Source of the DNA: Amanita rubescens
Taxonomy: Eukaryota > Basidiomycota > Agaricomycetes > Agaricales > Amanitaceae
DNA length: 64,000 nucleotides
Reading direction: 5' to 3'
Assembly: GCA_015039365.1 (NCBI GenBank)
Contig: WION01000009.1
Span: 558,001 to 622,000 of the forward strand
Below are positions 1-12,207 of the stretch, one piece after another (position 1 is the stretch's first letter; every line of letters starts with the position of its first letter). The notes under the pieces were generated by a model that was given only the letters and a program-made list of their open reading frames with translations, ran no database searches and was not told the origin of the DNA. The translations under genes and the position numbers were made by a program.

Positions 1-81
1 GATATCTCCAGTGATGGAAATATGGTTGCATCGGGAACATATAATCGCAATTTTCAATTATATGCTCCTGAAGAGGTGTAG
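1..81 (+). CDS. Possible 3' exon of a WD-repeat-like protein (partial, edge of window)
   Basis: The first 26 codons, open from the window edge, read like the end of a beta-propeller blade (SSDGNMVASGTYNRNFQLYA). The pattern 'G(T/S)YN-N-F-x-(L/V)Y' recalls the PP2A regulatory subunit B55 (Cdc55), but too little is present to decide. The frame meets a stop at 79. I could not find convincing further exons before 410, where the convergent MBF gene ends, although open stretches near 150-290 and 330-410 could be exons. Treat this as an unidentified gene end. Confidence 0.25.
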   Translation, partial: DISSDGNMVASGTYNRNFQLYAPEEV

Positions 82-410
82 CGGTGCCGAATGTCTTGTT
101 GTCGGTATTGTTAACGATCTTATTGCATTAATGAAATTCGTCTTGCGGTGTATGATACAATTGCGATGCGAGAAAAGGACGGAGATTATCGTTATTTATT
201 ACATGTCACTGAGCATTGCTCAGATTATACCATCTCGAACCTTGGAACAGTTGGTATGACTGACTTTGGACGAGCATGATCAGGTTACCTTTTGCATAAA
301 TCCAGATACACGACCTATATCGACAACTTGTGCGTCACTTTCTACAGCGATGACAAGGTTTTCAAGTACCTAAACACAAACCCTGTCAATGCAATCCCAA
401 ATATGATCAA

Positions 411-3072
411 CTAAACTCTCACCTCCTCGACCTTATCGACTGGTATACCAGTACAAAGAGATACAATTTTCTTACACTGGTATTCTTTTTCCGCGCTCGC
501 TCCTTGCAAGCTGTGCAATCGTTCTCTTATTAACTCTTCTGTTCTTACATGCCACATTTTCATCCTTCTTAATTTGATCAAACTGGCAGGGGAGTCTGCC
601 ATTGGTATCGGGGGTTCGGGTTCAAGGTTGAATGTCATATCCATAGCTCCGCTCATGCCAGTCAGCGTCGAATTTGCCCCACGTCGCTGGAACGCAGGAC
701 CTGCTTTTTCGCGCGCGTCGTCGCCATTGCAATTGCTGCGCCCAGTCCAGTCAAACTGATCTTCGTCGGCAAGAGCTTGTTCGACGTTCCGAATTCTCTG
801 CTTAAGTTGGTCGAGTTCGCCACACTTGGTCTGCCATGATTGTATCTGTCTGCGCTGCTCCGCCAGTTCGCGTGTTGCGGCCCGCAGATGCGCTTGTGTT
901 ACATCTAATGCGTCCTGTTTAGATTTAATTTCCCCTTGGAACTCCGTACTAAGGCCCTGGATCATAGTGGTCATGTCTGGGAAGCCCAATTAGCGTTTAT
1001 CTAGCTGATCAATAACATTATGGTATTTACCAGCTATGACGTCTTGGCTTTTCTTAATAGGTGCTGAAGGTCCTGAGCGTAGTGATGCGAGCAAATCTTC
1101 CCCTCTTGGTCCGCCGCTCAGCTCCTATATAAGGAACAGCGAATCAGAAAGCGAAACTAACGATTAATATAGAATAACCTCGCTTTCTACACCAAAATCA
1201 CCGGGCCTCAAGCCTAACTTATTTGGCAACAGTCGATTTGCACCGACGTCGAGTAGCGTCCTGACCAGACTACGGTTTCCAACTCTTGCAGCAATATTTA
1301 GCGCCGTATCGCCATGCTCGTCTTGAAGATCAACAAGCGATCTAAAATCGCCTCCTTGATGCTTTGCAATCCAGAAAAAAATCTGATCCAGATAATAGCG
1401 AGCTGCCACAGACCTGCCTTTGACACCGGCCAGAGAGACTATATGATGCAAAACACTTTTCCGAGCAGTGTCGATAGTACGGATGGAATGATGTAAACTA
1501 GCCACAAGATGGTGAAACATCTGCTGATCAGCATTATGCGTCGCGAGACAAGCTCGTATGACTGGTGTTTCTCCAAGATAATTTCCACGGTGAGCATCTG
1601 CACCATGAGATAACAGCGCATTTACTATCTTTTGACGAGCAAGACTTGCGGCCAAGTGAAGAGCAGTGTGACCTTGCTCGTCCAAGACTGCATCAATATC
1701 TACAACGCTAGGATTATTAGCATTCACGCCCAGCTCGGATGAAATTTCGCGCAGGAGATCAAGAACGGGAGTTGGTTCGTCGTTTTGACATATAGCAGCG
1801 ACTACTGCACCCCTTCGGGTATCCTTGAGGGTAGCGTTTGGATCTGATATACGAACTGCTGATGGTTTTGTTGCGAAGCGTGTGGTGTGTATATCAAGGC
1901 TCGGAGAACTCCGGTGTTGTTCACTTCCATTGTATATGGAAAGGGCACTGGGAGTGCGAGAAATGCCATTGGCCCCAGCCTGCACAGCGGAAAAGGAATC
2001 GCGCTGGGCGTGCGCCATGTGGGAGGGACGCGATGCATGCCACGGTACTTTCTGCGACGAGAGGGAGGGTGAAGCAACATCTGTGCGTAGTCGTTTTGTA
2101 GGCGATGGATTGTCTTCACCAGCTGCGGACAAGTTTAATCGCGTGCGACTGTTTATTTCTGGCGCCGAATCTAGCGGAAGTGGTTGGGACGCGGGCCCTT
2201 CGAATGACGATCCGTAACCGGCGGTTATAGGCGCGGAAAGCGCGTCGACATCTGCTTCAGAACGGTTGCGTTTCAAAGATACATGGGGAGGGGGTGTATT
2301 CGATGGCGGAGAAAAGGGGGACTGCCCATAAGTAGCGGCATACGGGCTTGGGGAGCTTATTCCAGGTCGTGTCGAGCCGACGCCTGTGGTAGAAGGAGTG
2401 AAGAGACCTTGTGCACGGCCCTGATTCAATAAAAGGAGCGCCGAACCTGGCATTATAGGTGGGGGCCCAAGTGAAGAAGGCATCGGTGCCATATAATTGG
2501 ACATTAGAGCCGATATTAGAATAGGAAGACGAAGCCGATGGTGGCCGCGGAGAAGCCGTTCCGGCGGACGCGCCAACGGCCAAAGCACCTAGAGCATTTG
2601 TGGATGGAGTGAAATCAAAAAGCGATGCTAGTAAAGACGCGACACCGTATTGCAGTGCAAGTTCACGTCCCCTCTCCAGTGGAATCCTAAGTATGAGATA
2701 TTGAAGCTAGCTGAAAATCAAAGAAGTAGGTGCGTACCAGGTTCCCTGGTACTTTCCATAACCACCCTGCACGATCTCGTGTTTCCCTGGCAGAATTTCC
2801 TTCTCGAGAATTTTTGTGCGACGTCCCTTGTCTACTCCCGCTACCTTTAATATTTGTGTCGCGTTGACATAGGAGTCGTTTCTCCGTCTCATGACAGCTA
2901 TCCCTCTAACCATACATTCATAAACCTGTATAGTGACGAACGACGCGACCGCGTCAGTGCGTTATGGAACAAAATCCACATTACAAATACCCACCTGCAC
3001 CGATGAATACACAGCATTATATATCTTTACAGGTGGTTGATTGCTGCCCTGGGCTCTGGAGCCTGACTGCAT
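411..3072 (-). CDS. MBP1: MBF-type cell-cycle transcription factor (APSES DNA-binding domain plus ankyrin repeats, Mbp1/Res family)
   Basis: This is the DNA-binding subunit of MBF, which drives G1/S genes in the nucleus. Five exons are inferred: 3072-2995, 2925-2738, 2686-1179, 1124-1031 and 976-411. The N-terminus holds a KilA-N/APSES domain, with [20 protein letters not shown] and, after the helix-turn-helix, [12 protein letters not shown] spliced to [14 protein letters not shown] long Ser/Pro-rich linker follows, then ankyrin repeats (for example [15 protein letters not shown] and [15 protein letters not shown]). The C-terminus is a coiled coil closing with the family-typical [18 protein letters not shown]. 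The start at 3072 gives a short leader before the [13 protein letters not shown] strand. The five exons sum to 3n+1 bases, and the frame jumps in exon 3 near 2495-2510 with no usable intron there, so one surplus base is likely. The gene shares a 277-bp promoter with the TRP channel. Confidence 0.9.
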
Positions 3073-3139
3073 CCTTCAAGAACTGAGGCGTTGAGGGGAA
3101 CGGTGTACTCGGGTGGCCCCAGTACTAGGGTCAGGTGCT

Positions 3140-3270
3140 AGCGTGACGCGACACGGATCGGAGATCCAATTCCTCCGCGAATTTCTCCCAAAAAGCATAA
3201 TGGGCGTGACGCGAAATTCAATTTATTGTCACGTTGATGGATATATGTCAACGAACGCGCCCTGACGCGC
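3140..3270. promoter_or_regulatory. Cluster of MCB/SCB/E2F-like elements in the MBF gene promoter
   Basis: Four ACGCG cores lie 70-200 bp upstream of the MBF start codon: TGACGCG at 3144-3150, TGACGCGAAA at 3207-3216, AACGCG at 3254-3259 and TGACGCG at 3263-3269. ACGCG(T) is the MluI cell-cycle box bound by MBF, and CGCGAAA is the Swi4/E2F-like form. A further ACGCG and CGCGTC lie in intron 1 (about 2944-2955). The clustering suggests that MBF regulates its own gene. The elements could also serve the divergent channel gene. Confidence 0.55.
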
Positions 3271-3349
3271 TTGGAAACAAATTACTCCGAAGTCCGAAAA
3301 CACGCCAATGCCTATTTGTAGTGTGAACTCCTCTTCGCTTCATGACAGC

Positions 3350-6300
3350 ATGCCCGAATCTGAACGACAACCTCTCTTACGATTGTGAGTACAACGATGA
3401 ACATATGAGTTGCAACGTGATGACAGTGAGGCATTAGTAATGATGAAGTGGAACGGACCCCAGTCTTCCCAGTTATAAGTATGATACGCTCGGTAAGGAC
3501 CTCCGCGTTTCCCGTCCCTTTAACTCATTCTTGATTAGGATGTAATCGTAAGTTGACCATTTCCTGTTTCCGAGTCTGATTCAGAACACTGGTGCTAGTT
3601 ATACATTGGTATGAGTTGACGTCTGAGGCTGTTACGCAGGCTCACTGACATCTTGGTCGAAAGACACTCCTCTATCGTATGAAGCTGTGAGCATATTCCA
3701 TTTTGAATGTTTCGCTTCTTATCGAGTCTGTTCGCAGTTGACGGCTCCCGACTTGACCTACACCTTGATACGCCCACTTGTTGACAAGTACTCCGGTATA
3801 CAAAACAGCGGAAACATGTCCGTTGTGTTTTGCTGCCTTCTCAACCGCGTGTATTTTTCACGAGATGATAATCTGGCGACCATGACCCTGTCACAAACTC
3901 GAGCACTTCTATGCGAAATTCTAGCTATCCGACTTTTCAAGCAATACGGAAATGATGTACTGGCGCTGGCGCGGGTTTTGACAACGACATGGGGGGTGTA
4001 CAACGGTGGTGACTCAGCGCTCATAGCACGTGCGAGAGAGGAGAGAGACGGCGACCTGGATGATAGAGTCGGGAATGCCATAGAGTTAGCTATTCTGGGT
4101 AAGGCGAAGAGGTTTATCAAAAGCTCGTCGTGTCAGAAAGTCATTGACAGCATTTGGTCGTGAGTATTCCTTTACTTGATAGCCCGATTTTCCATTTATT
4201 TTGCTAGTGGGAGATGTGTATACCAGGCTGAGAGTAGTCATTCAATACTCTCCGATGTGGGTGTTGATCTATTTGCCAAGATTCCATTGATTTCGATTGG
4301 CAGACCTATAAACGAACACCCATCCACTTTTATGATCCGCACAAAGCCCCTTTGCTCGACCATTATCGGTAAGGCATAGACTTATTCATTGTCTGGTTGT
4401 GGAGCTAACTTGAATGCATTAGTTTGAAAGTTCCATCAATACGCTCGGTATTGGAATATTTGAAGTAAGATTCCATGGTCCATGGGCTACTAGTATCATT
4501 AACAGAGATTCAGCTTCTTGGTTCTTTTCGTTCTTTTCATATTCGCACTCGAGTACAATGAACGCGATGAGTTGAATGCAGCAGAAATCACATTTATGAT
4601 CTACGCCTTTGGGTTTTCCCTCGAGAGAATAGCCGCAATGCAAGAACATGGCATTAAAGGTATTAGCACGATGAAGGCATCTTTTGGGATACTGATTGTA
4701 CGCTCAGTGTATTTCAAAGGAACATGGGTAAGCGAAGATAGGTTAACGTACTGCTCGACTTTGACCAAGCATTAAGAATGGCTTTGACATGGCATTTGGT
4801 ATGTGTTTGCTGAAACTTTTCTGACATCGTTCTGAGGCATTTAGTTACATTATTCTCTATATATACCTTCCTCCGGCTGTATGGGACTTACCACCCTCAC
4901 GGTGAGCTCACATGCCCAGCAGGCGAGGATAAGCTTGATATTGTCATTAAGGTCGTTGGGCGCGATCCCTCGGGATAGATTTATTGGCGATGATAGCCTG
5001 CTTCATGTTTCCAAGGTATGCTGACGTTGTCAGTATGCTGATTCAAGTCTCATGGGTTGCAGGCTTGCATTTGTCACTCTGAAAAACAATCTCATGGTTC
5101 TATCATTACATGCCATGATAACACAATTTCTGTTTCTGATGTTCCTTGCTGCCTTCTGCTTTTGTGGCTTCTTATACGCTCTGTGGACGTAAGCGTAACT
5201 TCATCTCACCACGAAGCAGACAATTAATTCACCGCAGCTTGGCTAAATATAAAGCTGGGTAAGCTTTTATAATCGTGTCAAAGTTGCCGATGTACGACTA
5301 ATGACCTTAATAGATACAGTTTAGGGTTTGTTGTGTGCATCTCGGGTGATTGTAATTAATACCCTCCTGCCAGAACTATTGCTTGGTGGATGCTTGATTT
5401 GTGGTTTGGATTAGATGCCAGCGGTTTTGATAGATCCAGTGCGCTCAACCAACTTGTTAAACTTCACCAGTTTCTGATGATACCCAGGCCAATTCCATCC
5501 AACTTTTGGACCTATCCTAATGGTGACTTATGCATGCTTCAGTAACACATTGCTATTAACCGGTAGGTTCTATCAATCACGATGATAGCAGATACCTTAC
5601 CACGGTTTCCTGTAGTCCTCGTTTCGGTATCTACAGCCACCACCCGTTTTATTTTTCTCTGATAATGTACATTTTGACATAGATCCTAACCAACACGTTC
5701 GCCAATATCAGCGAAGATGCCGTTGCCGAAGTTCGTTTCATACGTCCGATTCATAATTATATAATTGTATCGTTGTATTGCAGGCTATGTTTCGCAAAGC
5801 GGTATCTACAATCGAAGGGTAAGGTAAACGCAACCATTACGCTCAAAGTCTAATACGATCATAGGGTCAAAGCAGACTTCTTGTTCTCTTACCAACCGCC
5901 CGTCAATTTGATAGCATTGTGTGTGCTACTACCTGCTAGCTACGTTCTTTCCCCTAGATGGTTTCACAAGGTGACGTAGTATCAGATATCACATTTGCTC
6001 GTACCAACTTATCTGCACAGGTTAATGTCTTCCTTATCAGGTAATGTTAGCTATACGACTTTACAGCACTGCTAACTTATTGCAGATTGACGAATTTCCC
6101 GTTCCTCCTGCTAATAGCACTGTACGAGCGTCAAGCCAAAACCGCGGAAACGACAGGGTTCTCAGAAACCCTTGGCGCTATGTTCGAGAAGGCGCTAGAG
6201 GCGCTTCCTCGACCTCTCAGACGTCTCGGTAAGCAAGAGTTGCCAAGCTGCGCGAGTTTATTTCTCAAAAAAATGGTCTTTTAGGTCTTCTCGAAGCGCT

Positions 6301-6951
6301 GGCCGGATCGGATAGTGATATCGATGTGGTAAGTGATCATCAATCGGTTGTACGCAAACCAGCTCAGTTCTTCAATAAAGGTGTTCGAGGTTGTTGAACT
6401 CGCTGAATCTGAAGGTGCCTACGAACAGCATGATTCCCCTCCGGCACAACGACCCCGTCGCTATTCCACCATTGCTGCAGTAAATCCGTTGCGTTCGTAC
6501 AGTCCTCTAGGCATGCCTCGTAATAGTCGAAATTCCTCTCGTCCGCCGGACAATGCCCAGGGAGCAAGCCCTCTGGTACAACTGTACCCACCACTGACCG
6601 TTGAGGGTGATATAGTGGGAGAGTTTGATGAGGATCGTGGCACTTCATCGCCAACCGTCGTAAACTATGGCCCAAAAATAAGAAAACGACCTACCTCTGC
6701 GAAACGCACCATACCCGATTCAAAACCTAGAACATTTCCGACCTCGGATGGGGCGATGCTCTCCCCAAATTTGCTGCTATCAGCCAGCCCAGTGCAGGTT
6801 GAAGTATTTGAAAACGGTGGCGAGGCAAAGATTGGAGCTTATAGACATGAGCAAGACGGTAGAGGAGATTGAGAAGAGACAACGCCGAATGGAAGATTTG
6901 CTAAATGTCATAGCCCGCAGGTTGGAAAGCGGCACAGAACACATGGAATAA
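3350..6951 (+). CDS. YVC1: Vacuolar TRP-type cation channel (Yvc1/TRPY-like)
   Basis: This is a Ca2+-permeable channel of the vacuole membrane that releases stored calcium on osmotic or mechanical stress. It is cut by many small introns. The start at 3350 gives MPESERQPLLRL, an acidic-dileucine-like leader typical of vacuolar proteins. The cytosolic N-domain (3740-4163) carries SQTRALLCEILAIRL and ELAILGKAKRFIKSSSCQKV, as in fungal Yvc1 proteins. Membrane segments follow: FVLFIFALEYNERDELNAAE (about 4520), several between 5090 and 5400, the pore-region text FHPTFGPILMVTYACFSNTL (5491-5550) and ILTNTFANISEDAVAE (about 5680-5730). The C-terminal tail is Ser/Pro-rich and ends in a coiled coil (MSKTVEEIEKRQRRMEDLLN). 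The tail and coiled coil are in different frames (+1 near 6785-6840) with no good intron between them, so the end may carry an indel. Confidence 0.85.
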
Positions 6952-7570
6952 TTATGAAGCACATTTCGTAAAGGACGTCATATTGCATTGGAAGTCGTAA
7001 ATAAACATCAAAATAATAATGTTACATCGTAATTAAACGTTATATGATATATGTGAGCTAAAGAAAGGGTTCTGACTATGTTCTAACCTTGGGATGGCAA
7101 TTCCGCATATCTGTGACACATGTAACGTAGTTGTGACATGCGCACCATGTCCTGATAATATGCTGCACAACACTCTAGTGCATTGTATTAAAGTAGAAAT
7201 GGGCCAGCATACACTATATAAATAGCCTTATGCATCGGATAATAGATAATATACTCCCATGACTGTCAATGACCGAATTTCCTGTATATCAGGGGCTCAT
7301 CTTGCAAGGAATAGATCTCATCAGTAGGATTACATCAGATCAAGTTGGTGTAAGGGGGAAAGTTGCACCATTTTTAATGCGCTACAACTTGTACTGAACA
7401 GATTCTTGAAATTCCTATCCTAATGACCTCAAATGCACCTCAAAAGGGCCAGTTTTAGGTATTAGAATAGGAATTTTAAAATTTTGTTCAGTAGAAGTCA
7501 TAGAGAATAGAAAATGGCGAAACTTTCCCCCTTACACCATCATACTGCATTCCAAGCGTTGAGATCCAGT
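6952..7570. other. Convergent intergenic region (YVC1 / Ppo)
   Basis: AT-rich 3' flanks of two convergent genes. Apart from the inverted-repeat element at 7346-7539 I see no gene, RNA gene or other repeat here. Confidence 0.6.
7346..7539. mobile_element. Foldback/MITE-like inverted-repeat element
   Basis: A 194-bp segment is a near-complete inverted repeat. The ends are TGGTGTAAGGGGGAAAGTT and its complement, and the match continues inward through CCATTTT, ACTGAAC and AATTCCTATYCTAAT, so the arms (about 85-95 bp each) pair with only scattered mismatches around a short loop near 7440. It has no coding capacity. No clear target-site duplication is visible. It lies between two convergent genes. 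It could be a non-autonomous DNA transposon or a source of hairpin small RNA. Confidence 0.7.
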
Positions 7571-10500
7571 TCAAAAGATCAAGAGAAGTCTTACCTGAAT
7601 GGTTAAGGACGTGGGCCACGGGGTAGGGAACTGGTCAGTGCCAAGATGACAGTAGCGCAATTGCTGAGACTCTGCCTCGTGGAACCTTTCAAGGATATTA
7701 GAGTTAGATTACAAATTGTTTCATACACGTACTGTTGTAATTGGCCCGAGTTTCCTGGCGCACGACGGACATTCTTGAAGGAGTAAATTCCACGCAAAAC
7801 CTCACTTATAACCTGTAATTCAATATATAAATATCTTGCTTCCAAGGTGATCTGGACTGCAAACCTTGAGGGTTAAGGACTCTCCAAGGCAACTATTGTT
7901 CGAAAGCGTAAGCTTGGAAATCGGATAAGACCATCATTACTACTTACTGGTAAAGGCCATCCGCATAGAAGGCAGCCGTGGCATCCCTGGAGATATCAAC
8001 ATTGTAAGGATTCGGGAACGTCTTCTCCTAATGTTCGATAGGTCAGCTTCTTTCGTATATGACGTATGGTTATACTAACATTCCTATTGGCAGCGTATAT
8101 AGTCGAGGAAGATGCGTTCATTTGCGTGCACCTGGAATCCTGCAATGTCCTTTGTCCACTTTAGATGTGCCTTTCCAATTAGTTAGTATATGGCTTGAGA
8201 TTGAACCCTGTTAAGTAGCTATACTCACGATAAACACCCCGGAACGGCGGTTCAAGTCCTAATTGAGGTTACTTTTATTATTCAAGTGAATTTGGATTAG
8301 ACTCACTTAGAGCTTCACGGACGTAGCCATGAAGGTTGTCGTTGACGTAGCCGCCCGTTGCAAGTTCTGCGATAGCGGGGGAGTGGTGGCTGTCAAGGTA
8401 TAGGTTGAGCACATTTGTCATTGCTGAACCATGTGGGTTAGACGAGTATGGTATGGATTGGTAAAGATAGCTACCTAGGGAAAGTTCAGCTGTAGCGCCG
8501 ATCATTAAGGCCAATAAGGTATTCGTTTGTTGATCAGTGGACCGGCTGATCTCGTTGATCCGATTCACCACCTCATTCTGTCCCTTCTTGTTCCTACGCA
8601 AAATCGTGCCAACCTTGCTAATAAGGGAAGACTGACTGTCCTTGAATATCATCAATCGATAGGTATACAAGATACTCACCCGGGAACCAGCGGACGGAGT
8701 ATGGTGCTTGATGATATCGGCGAGATCATGGATGTGACCGACAGCCTTCTCTCCAAGGATCACGTATTTGGCCGGATCAACTTCCAGGAAAATGAAGCTA
8801 GCGAAACATAAGTTGACCATCCCAAGATCATCGTTACAAAACAGACCTGTATATATCGGCCAAGATATCGTACAACTCCGAGGGCGTGTACTTTCCGTTG
8901 TCATAAGGTTTAACTTTCAGTTTGATCCCAGCCTGAAACATTTAAGACGAGAATACACTCCTTAACAGAAGTCAACTTACCAGTTGTGCAACCCAGAAAA
9001 CGGGTACGACTTTGAGCACGTAGCGTACAACGTTGAGGCCCCGCACTTTGCCACCCACGAGTGTGAATGAATAATCTTCCACCAGCTGACGCGTCGTTTT
9101 ATAGAAGTACTCGCCAACTTGGACGGCAGGCGAAAGCTTAGAGGGGTTTTCGGGGCTGTGGACTAACGCAAAAACGACTGCCTCTTGCTCTGTTTCGTTT
9201 TCGACAGTGTAAAAGCTGCAAAACATTCGTAAGAACAGCCTGGCCAACAAGCATTACTGCCCACCCTTTGCCTTTGGTAACTCGGGCAGCACGAGCTGCG
9301 GATTCGATGGTGAAAGCATCGGTGTCCTGCAATATCTCCCCTATTTGACGATATCCAGAAACGACGGGTACATGTGGGCGAGGCTGGGGTCTGCTTAAAT
9401 CGTATTCGTCCAGTCTCTTCAAGTTAGTAAGATTTGTCTTCATGGAATCGGGGGTCATGAGGGGGAAGAACGTATAGACGCTATTTGAGTTGAAATTGTT
9501 GGGTAACGTGCGGAGGAATAAGCGGCCAAGAGTGCTACCAAACCCGAAGGCATTCGGGTCCCGTTGGCAATCAGCAAAGCCCCATGCTGTAAGATTGTGG
9601 GAGGTATAGTCATGAGTGAAGAACCTATCACCCCGAGTGAGCGCAATGGCATCGCTCAAAATGGCTCGACTAATAGTGTAACCTTGGAGGGATAAGGCTG
9701 ATGAGTAACTGTACATGTAGACGTCGAACAAAGTATACCTGGGCAAAGGCCTGCACCCTCCATAACTGGTTTCGCTTCCTCTGCTTGAAGACCAACATAT
9801 AATTCAAGGTTGTCAATATCACCGTAAAGCTTCTCTGCGGCATCCGCAATTTCAGGATTAGAGTTCCACTCGAGGAAAGTTTTGTATTCTGTATCAGTAT
9901 CAGTATCAGGAGGATAGACGCTTAGAAATGCCCAAGGCTGGCTAACTCACGCTTGAGGCCAATGAACTGAAGACTGGGTTGAGAACCTAGTGGTATGACA
10001 TGGACACAAGTACAGCGTACCTTCCTGAAGTCGTTGAGGGAGCAGACACCCCATCTTCTTGCCTGTCCGATACCCATAACCTCGTTTAGACGCATGATAC
10101 CTAGTCCAGTATTTTAAAAATCAAATAAATTGAAAAAGTCATCACGCTCACCAGGAGTGCCTCGGGCGCGGAAGGCGGCAGCGGGGTGCTCAGTACTGCA
10201 CGACTCTCTCAGACCATACACAATGAATCAAGCTCTGGAAACTTACGCGTCGTGGAGTATGTTAGCCAGGTCATCGTCCTTAAACGTGCCGCCAGGCTGG
10301 CGTTGTAAACTATCGAAAATGTTCAATAGGACCGACGTGATAATGATGACGACATACTTTCCGAAGGTCCAGTGGGGACACTCAGGTTGCATTGCTTGAG
10401 CCTTCCTAGCGGCTTCCTTGAAGTCTTCGACCGTTACGGTTTGAGGATCCTTGCCACGGAACAGTAGACCGAATACATGCTCGGTCCACTTCTCGTCTTC

Positions 10501-12207
10501 GACACTAATCGTTGCATGCCAATGATAGAGACAGTTGAACTATCTTTGCATGAGTAATGCCACGGAGTATCTTGAACAAAAAAGGATTAACCTCAGCACT
10601 GCAAACGTTACCCTTGCCTCTTTCGAAGATAGAGTGATCCGCATCCCGTAGTTCCTGTTCAATGGCATCAGCGTCTACTTTGAATTTAAAAAGCTCGGGC
10701 ATACGCCGAACGGGTTCAGACTCCAGCTGCTTCCTTGTCGAACAAGACCCAGGATGCAAGAGAAGTAATCCGAGAAGACGACTAAACGTGAACCGTTCAA
10801 TTGGAAGTCGGGTAGAGAAAAGTCAACCACTTGCCTGAGCCAAACCAGCCACAGTTGACAAGTCTCGCAATCTGGAAGATCTCGTCGTCTTGGGCAGCCT
10901 TGAACTCCTCCGTTAGAGTTCTGGGATTCTTGAACGTCTTCCTCTCATTGATTTCGAAGAGTCTTCGGGCGATATACTATTGACCAAGTCAGTGCCGTTA
11001 ATGTAATAAAGCACAACATCTTACGTTATGATTGCGGCTGAAGAGAACGAGAAGCGTGCAAACAGCAGGAGGGAGAAGAAGTAGCCTATCCTCCGCAAAG
11101 GAGTCAGGGTACAGTAACCCATAACCGTCACGAACGCGAACACGATTCTGAGCACCCTGGTCGTGTCCATACAGAGGAGCGAGGTCAACATAGGAAGATG
11201 TCTCGTTAATGTTGACATCCCGATGAGACGTGCGGAATACGCTAGTTTGGCTCGCATCAAACATTCCTCAACTGAAAAAAATAAATGGACTAACGTATGG
11301 ATAACTAAAGCCGCAAAGGCAAAGAACAAAGATGATAATCCAGCGGGATGCTTGACAAACTAGGGGCACGTCAGTCCAGTGTCTGGAAAATAAGAAAGCT
11401 ATATTTACTCCTTCACGTCTCAGAAGCCTTGAACAAGAGGATATCAGGTACAGCGTAACAAAGGTGCTTATAAACTCACGTGTCGAAGACGAGTCCGGGG
11501 TCAGGAAGCTGGTTCTTTGGCAAGGGACTCCCTTGTTGAACAGAGCGCGAGTAAGGGGTTCCAGCCTACTTCTGATCAGCCTGGAATTCAAAAAGACGTG
11601 TTTTTCTCACTTTTCCCATATCCGGGATATCAACGTTGTTAGATCCACCATCCGCAGACCTATAGGCAAACTGATCTCCGACCCACGTTGCTGCAGGATG
11701 CGCTAGATCATTATACACTACATAATAATGCGTTTAGTATCACCTTAAGCAGAGTAACAAGGTCAAAGTTTACGTACATAGCTTGACGATTTTATTCGAA
11801 AGATCGGTTTGAAGCGGTCGGTTATTTAACCGAGAAACAAAGGTCAAAGCGTGTTCCAGCTAGATTCACAGGTTAATAAAATGTGAGATACCGCATAAGA
11901 CTAAACGAACGAAGAATTTCCTATCATCGATTGACTCCGTATGTCTGATGGCATCAACGACAGATGACTAGAGCGTCGAAACTTTAACACCACTCTTTAC
12001 CCCGAGCGACGATAGGGCGCACCAATGTAGCTAAATCAAACGAGGTGGCAGAACCTTTCTTGACCTGGCACCAGATAAGAATAAGAAAACAGGGATGATA
12101 CAGTGCACACAACTAACCTGTTCTCTGAAGTCCCGGAACGCCTTGGCAGACTCTGGAGCTGCCTCTTTGGTTGGGCTTGTGGTGGTTTGGGTTCCGTTAG
12201 GCTTCAT
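7571..12207 (-). CDS. ppo: Fatty-acid dioxygenase/cytochrome P450 fusion (Ppo, linoleate diol synthase-like)
   Basis: Psi-factor-producing oxygenases oxidise linoleic acid at a heme peroxidase domain and rearrange the hydroperoxide in a C-terminal P450 domain, giving oxylipins that influence sporulation. In basidiomycetes they are also linked to C8 mushroom volatiles. The start MKPNGTQTTT is at 12207 and there are many small introns. The distal-heme His region is FAFAALVIHT, followed by FRTSHRDVNINETSSYVDLA. The catalytic Tyr and proximal His lie in FNCLYHWHATIS (about 10510-10545, across a splice). LTRGDRFFTHDYTSHNLTAW and GFADCQRDPNAFGFGSTLGR are hallmarks of the family. The P450 part shows EALRLEPPFRGVYR across a splice near 8275. 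After an intron at about 7890-7950 it gives GLYHCLGES, whose Cys is the expected heme ligand. The C-terminus is TPWPTSLTIQ plus a few residues. It appears complete. The usual YRWH motif reads YHWH here. Confidence 0.9.

Noticed and set aside
8240..8275. tRNA T-loop-like text (GGTTCAAGTCC)
   Set aside because: The complementary strand encodes the conserved P450 segment LEPPFRGVYR of the Ppo gene, and no cloverleaf partner stems are present.
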